In this document: piece by piece, positions 57,878 through 64,000 of the stretch
How the letters are laid out: each line of letters begins with the position of its first letter
Position numbering within the stretch: position 1 is the first letter of the stretch
From: Neocallimastix lanati (nom. inval.)
Taxonomy: Eukaryota; Neocallimastigomycota; Neocallimastigomycetes; Neocallimastigales; Neocallimastigaceae
DNA: 64,000 bases
Direction: 5' to 3'
Assembly: GCA_016946835.1 (NCBI GenBank)
Contig: JACVTC010000075.1
Location: 820,001-884,000, forward strand
The notes under the pieces: generated by a model
The model's input: the letters and a program-made list of their open reading frames with translations, nothing else
Databases searched by the model: none
What the model was told of the DNA's origin: nothing
Position numbers and translations under genes: made by a program

Positions 57878-60800
57878 TTAATTATTTATGTTATTATTAA
57901 CTTCTATTAATTCCTTCTTTCTTTCCGTATAGGGTTCCAATTGGGAGATATGAAATATCGGGTGGAGATGCATGTTTTCTGGTAATTCCAACCGATAATT
58001 CATTCTTCCCCGTTCTTCTAAAATTCTAAAAGGGCCAAGATATTGATTTGACAGCTTTTTAGCAGGCTCATTTGTGAAATAATAACGTTTGAGCCAGACT
58101 TTATCGTTGACCTTAAGAATTGGTCCAGAAGATTTTTTATTGTCTCCGAATCTTTTAAAATCTTCCTTAGCCTTAATTAAGTGTTTCTTTAATGAGTCAA
58201 AGTGGGTAGCCCAGTCACGAGTAAGAACGGAAGCATTATCTTTTAAGAGGATTGGAGGAGAATCAATGTTGCAGCATGGGTTGAATCCATAATTGGCGTA
58301 AAAGGGGGATTTACCAATTGATTTATGTAAGGAATTATTGTATGCGATTTCACACAAGGGAAGATAAAAACACCAGTCTGTTTGGGCAGAGGAGCAATAA
58401 CAACGTAGATATTGTTCGATCACTGAGTTTGCTCGTTCGATTTGTCCATTACTCTGCTGATGGTGAGCTGTCGCAAGGCTCGGTTTAACACCTAAGGAGT
58501 GGCATATGGAAGTCCAGAATTCGGATGAAAACTGGGATCCATGATCCGAAACAATAACTTTTGGGAACCCATGATAGCGAAAAACGTTAGCAAGAAGAAG
58601 TCTTGCAGTTAATTCAGCTGAAGGTACATCTGAACAAGGGATCAGATGAATCATCTTGGTAAGGTGATCCGAGACAACCATGATACACGTACAATTTTGT
58701 GAATTGGGGAGAGAAACAATGAAATCCACACCGATGATTTCCCAAGGTTTGCTGGGAACTGGTAATGGTTGGATTTTCCCGTACGGCTTATGGCGGCGTA
58801 TTTTGTTCTTCCCACAAACTTCACAAGAGTATACATAATTTTGAACGTCATTACGCATATTTGGCCACCAATAATAGCGCTTTAATTTTTCAAGAGTCTT
58901 ATTGACACCTTGGTGACCATTAACTGGTGTGTCGTGGAACGACCTTAAGATGTTAGGTTTTAATGGAAAAGGTACAATGATCCTTTTCTGAAAGTGAAGG
59001 ATTCCTTCAACTATGCTAAAAACAGAAGATTTTAATTGGGAGTCTTTATTTTTTAGTGTTGAGAAAATGTCTCTACAATATTTGTCTTTTTTCTGAGCTT
59101 CTATCAATTTGTTAATATTTTCTATAGTAGTACAACAGAAATCTTCTACTTTTAAAAGAGTTGTTTTGATAGATTTTTTACCATCTTGCAATTCCTTGTA
59201 GTCTGGTCTCCTGGAAAGTGCATCTGGTCTGCTGTTTTTTTCTCCAGATCTATATGATATTCTGTAATCAAATTTTGAGAGAAATAAACCCCATCTTATT
59301 TGTCTTTGATTTAAGTGATGAGGTTTTTTGAAATAGAGTAAGTTTTTATGATCTGTTATAATTTGAACTGGTAGCTTTGAACCTTCCAAGTGATGTCTCC
59401 ACACTTCTAATGCGGTTATGACAGTTAAAAGCTCTTTATCATATATAGTATAATTAGATTCAGTTAGGGTCATGGATCTAGAATAAAATGCTACTGGGTG
59501 AAGCTGATTATCTTCTTCACTTTTTTGAGACAAGATACATCCAACGGCGAAGTCACTTGCATCTGTTTCTACAATGAATTCTTTATCTGGGTCAGGATGA
59601 ATAAGGAGTTTGTTACTTTTGAAGGATTCTTTTAACCTAGTAAATGCTTCATCGGCTTTCTCATTCCATATGTACTGATTATCCTTTTTTAATAATTTTC
59701 TGAGTGGCTCCATGATTTGAGCAAAGTCTTTTATAAACCTCCTATAGAAATTGCATAAGCCAAGAAAGCTTTGAAGTTCCTTGAGATTTTTTGGAACGGG
59801 CCACTCTAGAATAGATTTCAGCTTATCTTCATTCATAATAAGTCCTTTAGAAGAGATTCTGAATCCTAAGAAATTTGTTTCCTGGACATGGAAGTCGCAC
59901 TTTTCTAATTTTGCGTATAATCCATTTTCTATTAGCCTTCTCAATATGAGGGAAACATGACTTGTATGTTCTTTACTACTTTTAGAATAAATAATAATAT
60001 CATCCAAGTAGATTTGAACAAATCTTCCAATAACATCAGAGAATATATCCTGTACAAAGTGTTGGAAGACTGAAGGTGCATTTCTTAGCCCGAACGGCAT
60101 TACTAAGTATTCGTAATGTCCTATGGGAGTCCTAAACGCCGTCAAATATTCATGTCCTTCTCGTATTCTTATTAAATTGTATGCTGATCTGAGATCCAGA
60201 CGTGTAAAAATTACCGCACCCTGGAAGGACTCAATAAGATCATTTATCCTTGGTATAGGGTAACTATTTCTAATAGTAATTGAATTCAACTTGCGATAGT
60301 CAACACAAAGTCTTAACGTCCCATCATGTTTTCTTACAAAGAGAACTGGAGCACCAGCGGGTGAATTCGACTTCCGAATAAATCCCTTATTTAAATTTTC
60401 ATTTATATATTCCTTTAAGGCTTTCATTTCTGTGATAGATAAAGAATATATTGGACCGTAGTAAAGTTGACTTCCTTGGATTAAATCTATAGACATGTCA
60501 TAATTTCTGTGGGGTGGCAATTTGTCGGCTTCTTTTTTCTCAAATGTTTTCTTTAAATTGAAGTAATATTTTTCAACAATTTCTTTTTTTGTTTCAATGC
60601 TTTGTTCTTTAGTACGTTCAATAGGGATTTCTTGTAAAGCAGCACAAAGATCTACATCATTTTCTTCATTAAGAAGATTATCATAGACAATTGTATCGTC
60701 ATGGACCATAGAAGCAGCAAAATCTTTGGAATGGAAGATAAATTTATTCCCTTTTGCTGAATCACAATGTTTTGCACAGTACTTTTCTAAGAAGTAAATA

Positions 60801-61939
60801 GTATTTTTTTCAAAATTTATATAGGGCTTATGTTTGTTAAGCCAATCTCTTCCTAGAATTCCAGTAATTCCTTGGAGTTGTAAACTGGCAATATTAAATT
60901 CAAATGTTTCATGGTGATCCATAAGGCTGAGTTTAAGAGGTTTAGTCACATACTTAATATTCATAGATTTTCCATTTGGTAGTTGAATGTTAATAGGAGA
61001 TGGTAGACCAGAATACGGAATCTTATTTATTTTAAAGAAATTTTGACAAATGAAACTTCTGGAAGAGCCAGAATCTATTAATAATTTAATTTTAATTTTA
61101 TCATTGTTGACTACTAATAAAAAAGTGGAGGTCATCATATTTTTCTTGTTAGGAGTGAAATTTGCTGATAATAGATTATCAATTTTACTTTTCTTATATT
61201 TCTGATAATTTTTATTTCTATATTCACTCCTTTTGGATTCAGAGAATTTACTTTTGTGATAGGTATCCTTAGGACTTTTATCTTTAGACTTTAGGTTGGT
61301 TTCCAAATAACATTTCTTATCCAATGTGATAATCAAATTAGTAGCTTCAAATAAGTTAGAAGGCCGTTCGGCTTTATCAAATTCTTTTTGAACTTCTTCT
61401 AGGAGTCCTCTTCTTATTAAGTCAATGTAGACTCCATCATTCCATCCAATTCTTTTGGCAAGCCTTCTAAATTCTATAGTATAAAAGGCTGCCTTTCCAA
61501 GGGTCCTTTGTCTTAAATTTAATAGTTTTTCAATAAGAGAATACCTCTGTTCTTTGCTATCACCAAAATTGTTGATTAGTAATTCTTTAAATTTCTCATA
61601 TCCAAGTGTTTGAAGAATCCCTTCTTCCTTAAGAGATAAACCCCATTTTTTTGAAGGACCATGTAATTTGTGAATTAAAAAAGAACATTTACTTTCTTCA
61701 GCAGTAAAAGAATTTGGGTGGTCATGGAAAAAGAGCTCACATTGGCTAATAATTTCTATCATATTCAAGTTATTTTCATTTTCTTTTTCTTGTGTTAGTA
61801 TGCCATTGGGTGAGAAGAAGGTTGGAATATACTCCGTAATAGTTGAAATTAACTTTGATGTTTCATCCGGCTTATTTTTTGAAATGGAAATGTCATTATT
61901 TCCATTGTTTTCTGAAGTACCTGCAATATTAATATTCAT
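57878..61939 (-). CDS. Gag-pol polyprotein of element A (intact, single ORF)
   Basis: 1353 residues, no stop or frame break. Gag-like region about 60-210 (FHDHPNSFTAEESKCSFLI, LINNFGD, LRQRTLGKAAFYTIEFRRL) with no CCHC knuckle. Aspartic protease: D289-S-G in LLIDSGSSRSFI, later GILGRDWL (360-367). Reverse transcriptase about 500-700: LCVDYRKLNSITI, TRLDLRSAYN, VMPFGLRNAPSVFQ, catalytic YLDD 644-647. RNase H: D793, E836, D863, D906. Integrase: zinc site H1002, H1009, C1039, C1042; triad D1072, D1132, E1168; C-terminal LGPFRIL (GPY/F) and HPIFHISQLEPY. No chromodomain follows. All catalytic residues are present, so the enzyme set may work. One ORF covering both Gag and Pol, without a knuckle, is the layout of fission-yeast Tf1. 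ATG at 61937-61939 is the first in frame. Confidence 0.93.
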   Translation of the reverse strand: MNINIAGTSENNGNNDISISKNKPDETSKLISTITEYIPTFFSPNGILTQEKENENNLNMIEIISQCELFFHDHPNSFTAEESKCSFLIHKLHGPSKKWGLSLKEEGILQTLGYEKFKELLINNFGDSKEQRYSLIEKLLNLRQRTLGKAAFYTIEFRRLAKRIGWNDGVYIDLIRRGLLEEVQKEFDKAERPSNLFEATNLIITLDKKCYLETNLKSKDKSPKDTYHKSKFSESKRSEYRNKNYQKYKKSKIDNLLSANFTPNKKNMMTSTFLLVVNNDKIKIKLLIDSGSSRSFICQNFFKINKIPYSGLPSPINIQLPNGKSMNIKYVTKPLKLSLMDHHETFEFNIASLQLQGITGILGRDWLNKHKPYINFEKNTIYFLEKYCAKHCDSAKGNKFIFHSKDFAASMVHDDTIVYDNLLNEENDVDLCAALQEIPIERTKEQSIETKKEIVEKYYFNLKKTFEKKEADKLPPHRNYDMSIDLIQGSQLYYGPIYSLSITEMKALKEYINENLNKGFIRKSNSPAGAPVLFVRKHDGTLRLCVDYRKLNSITIRNSYPIPRINDLIESFQGAVIFTRLDLRSAYNLIRIREGHEYLTAFRTPIGHYEYLVMPFGLRNAPSVFQHFVQDIFSDVIGRFVQIYLDDIIIYSKSSKEHTSHVSLILRRLIENGLYAKLEKCDFHVQETNFLGFRISSKGLIMNEDKLKSILEWPVPKNLKELQSFLGLCNFYRRFIKDFAQIMEPLRKLLKKDNQYIWNEKADEAFTRLKESFKSNKLLIHPDPDKEFIVETDASDFAVGCILSQKSEEDNQLHPVAFYSRSMTLTESNYTIYDKELLTVITALEVWRHHLEGSKLPVQIITDHKNLLYFKKPHHLNQRQIRWGLFLSKFDYRISYRSGEKNSRPDALSRRPDYKELQDGKKSIKTTLLKVEDFCCTTIENINKLIEAQKKDKYCRDIFSTLKNKDSQLKSSVFSIVEGILHFQKRIIVPFPLKPNILRSFHDTPVNGHQGVNKTLEKLKRYYWWPNMRNDVQNYVYSCEVCGKNKIRRHKPYGKIQPLPVPSKPWEIIGVDFIVSLPNSQNCTCIMVVSDHLTKMIHLIPCSDVPSAELTARLLLANVFRYHGFPKVIVSDHGSQFSSEFWTSICHSLGVKPSLATAHHQQSNGQIERANSVIEQYLRCYCSSAQTDWCFYLPLCEIAYNNSLHKSIGKSPFYANYGFNPCCNIDSPPILLKDNASVLTRDWATHFDSLKKHLIKAKEDFKRFGDNKKSSGPILKVNDKVWLKRYYFTNEPAKKLSNQYLGPFRILEERGRMNYRLELPENMHLHPIFHISQLEPYTERKKELIEVNNNINN

Positions 61940-62085
61940 TATGAAATAAAAATAAAGTGAATGTATAGAGTATAATATATTTTTTATAAAAATTAAAATT
62001 TTTTTTTTTTTTTTTTTATTTTTATTTTATTTTATTTTATTTTTAACTATAATTATTATTATATATAAAATTATTATATATAAAG

Positions 62086-62097
62086 AAGAGTTATTAT
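62086..62097 (-). other. Self-primer binding site of element A
   Basis: The 12 nt directly inside the 5' LTR read ATAATAACTCTT on the minus strand. They are the exact complement of AAGAGTTATTAT in the LTR (57172-57161), which lies 37 bp after the TATA box, i.e. at the predicted RNA 5' end. No TGG tRNA-type site is present. Tf1 primes in this way from the first 11 nt of its own RNA. Confidence 0.72.
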
Positions 62098-62441
62098 TGT
62101 AAGAAACTCTAATAAAAAGAAATTTTTTATAAGAGTTTATTTTTTATATTGATTGAGTTTATTATTAAAAAAAAATAAAGAAAAATACTTATATTTAAAT
62201 AGACGAAAATTAGAAAAAGTAGAAGACTCGTATATAAAAATAAGTTTTTAAAACACAAAATTTTATTAAAAAAAAATTTTAAACTTTAAATTTTAGGTTA
62301 TTATTATTTGTAATATTTATCTTTATTAATATTTTTAATAACTCTTGATTTCTGAAAAAACAGAAATCAATCGTTATTTTATACTTTTTATTTATTAATT
62401 AATCTTATTTTATATTTATTTATTATTATTATTTTTTTATC
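62098..62441 (-). mobile_element. Truncated 5' LTR of element A
   Basis: The last 344 bp (R/U5 side) of the LTR, nearly identical to 56918-57259 apart from a few substitutions and a 6-bp (AAT)2 difference beside AACTCTT. It stops at 62441 and the inverted LTR starts at the next base. Confidence 0.9.
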
Positions 62442-63300
62442 TGTAAGAAATATAGAAATATTTTCTATATTTCTTAGTCTAAATATAAATTTTATTAATT
62501 ACAAATTAATCTAAATATAAATTTTATTAATTAAAAAATTAAAATACGTAAGTATAATAATATTAAATATTAAAAAATAATAATAGAATTTTCACAAATA
62601 CAATTATATTTAAAATTTAAAATTCTTCTAAATAATTTCCACAATAATATTAAATAATAAATAAATTAAAATTAATATTTAATATTCTAAAATTATTTTC
62701 ACAATAATATTAAATAATAATTAAATTAAATTAAATAATAAATTTCTTTGAAATAATTCGTTCTAATTTAATACAATTAAGAAAATCTTCAGGTTTTTCT
62801 GCTAGTCTTTTCCTGAAGATACAACAGCTGACTAGCAAACAATAGCTTAATTAAGAAATAATTAATATATTATATTAAATAATTATTAATTAAATAAACA
62901 CATGAAAAAAAAAATAATAATAATAATTAATAATTAATTAAACAGACACATGATAAAAAAATAATAATAATAAATAAATATAAAATAAGATTAATTAATA
63001 AATAAAAAGTATAAAATTACGATTGATTTCTGTTTTTTCAGAAATCAAGAGTTATTATTATTAAAAATATTAATAAAGATAAATATTAAAAATAATAATA
63101 ACCTAAAATTTAAAGTTTAAAATTTTTTTTTAATAAAATTTTGTGTTTTAAAAACTTATTTTTATATACGAGTCTTCTACTTTTTCTAATTTTCGTCTAT
63201 TTAAATATAAGTATTTTTCTTTATTTTTTTAATAATTAACTCAATCAATATAAAAAAATAAACTCTTATAAAAAATTTCTTTTTATTAGAGTTTCTTACA
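62442..63300 (+). mobile_element. Complete inverted LTR at the outer 5' end of element A
   Basis: 859 bp, plus orientation, TGTAAGAAATATAG...GAGTTTCTTACA. It pairs with the 3' LTR over its length but has two rather than four copies of the ~31-bp U3 repeat. With 62098-62441 it forms a 344-bp inverted repeat around a ~515-bp loop. Confidence 0.9.
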
Positions 63301-64000
63301 TCAAATTTGGTACAGAATTGAAGATTATTAAAAAAAAATAATATATTCTAATAATTAAAAATTTAATTTTTCACTAACAAAATAAATATTATTTTAACTA
63401 TTCTAATATAAATAACTTAAATAAATATTTTAATAAAATTTATCTCTAAATTAAAACTAAATTACCTAACAAATTTAAATATTTAACTAACCAAAATTAT
63501 TTTTATCCTTAACTATAATAAAACACAAAAACAAAACTAATCAATTTAACTAGAGAACAATTTAATTTTATTTAATTATTTATTTAATTATTTATTTATA
63601 CTAATACTAAATATTTACTATTTCATTCTCGAAAAATTAAAAGAAAAATATAAAAATAAAGTTGAAAGAAGAGGAAGAACTAAAGTATTGTTTTACTTTG
63701 TTCTTTTTATATCTTTAAAACATTTATTTGATTGGAGTAAAAATAAAAATATAAAATATAATAAAAATATAACAAAAATATAATAATTTTATAATAATAA
63801 AATATAATAAAATATAATTTTAATATAATATTTAATATAAGATAATAATAAAAATATAATAAAATATAATAAAAATTTAATAATAAAAATATAAAATAAT
63901 AATAAATATAATTTTAATTATTTATAATAAAATATCTAATTGTTTACTATTACAATATTAAATAAATACAATTAATACATTATTTTAAATAATTTAGTTA
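63301..64000. other. AT-rich right flank
   Basis: Starts with the right copy of the TCAAA duplication. The rest is AT-rich with simple AAAATATAAT runs, and no coding or element sequence is recognised. Confidence 0.6.

Larger units (their letters stand above)
56918..63300 (-). mobile_element. Element A: lineage-1 (Tf1-like, self-primed) LTR retrotransposon with an inverted outer LTR
   Basis: Minus strand: primer site (62086-62097), intact gag-pol (57878-61939), polypurine tract, 3' LTR (56918-57841). The 5' side is rearranged: only 344 bp of the expected 5' LTR remain (62098-62441), joined at the exact first base of a complete LTR in opposite orientation (62442-63300). The duplication TCAAA flanks the outermost ends (56913-56917 and 63301-63305). 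The internal region looks young: intact ORF, and the LTR copies differ at only a few sites besides repeat number. Confidence 0.9.

Overview
The window is an extremely A+T-rich nuclear segment of a fungus, almost certainly an anaerobic gut fungus (Neocallimastigomycota). Three things support this: intergenic DNA made of long homopolymers and simple repeats, AT-rich GT-AG introns in a conserved housekeeping gene, and secreted proteins that end in the Cys/Trp/Gly-rich fungal dockerin typical of gut-fungus cellulosomes.

Region 1 (1-27 kb) is gene-poor and holds host genes, all on the minus strand. They are the first two exons of a transportin (karyopherin beta-2) gene (233-1153); three paralogous secreted proteins that look like protease-inhibitor I9 domains, with two, one and no dockerins (5222-5965, 11858-12427, 18792-19220); and a tiny secreted phospholipase A2-like protein (26784-27065). 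Between them are heptamer arrays (TTTATTA or its complement), other minisatellites and two fold-back elements. A decayed gag gene (21.0-23.0 kb) with its leader and candidate primer-binding site marks an old retrotransposon, here called element G.

Region 2 (about 28-64 kb) is a nest of Ty3/gypsy-type LTR retrotransposons from two lineages. Lineage 2 (elements G, C, E, F, D) has LTRs that begin TGAT and candidate tRNA-type primer sites beginning TGGTGG or similar. In C, D and E, gag and pol sit in different frames joined by a UUUAAA(C/U) slippery heptamer; in C and D a hairpin follows 6-7 nt downstream. Every lineage-2 copy is defective, and different copies have lost different domains. Lineage 1 (element A, solo LTRs S1-S4 and an integrase remnant) has TGTAAGAA...TTCTTACA LTRs. 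Element A has one intact 1353-codon gag-pol ORF without a zinc knuckle, and its primer site is the perfect complement of a motif at the predicted RNA 5' end. That layout is the self-priming one known from Tf1 of fission yeast.

The nesting order can be read from target-site duplications. Lineage-1 copies inserted into lineage-2 debris, and three of them landed within a base or two of the outer edge of a lineage-2 LTR. Element A is itself unusual: both outer ends are the U5 end of an LTR, because its 5' LTR is cut short and joined to a complete inverted LTR, yet a single 5-bp duplication (TCAAA) flanks the whole unit.
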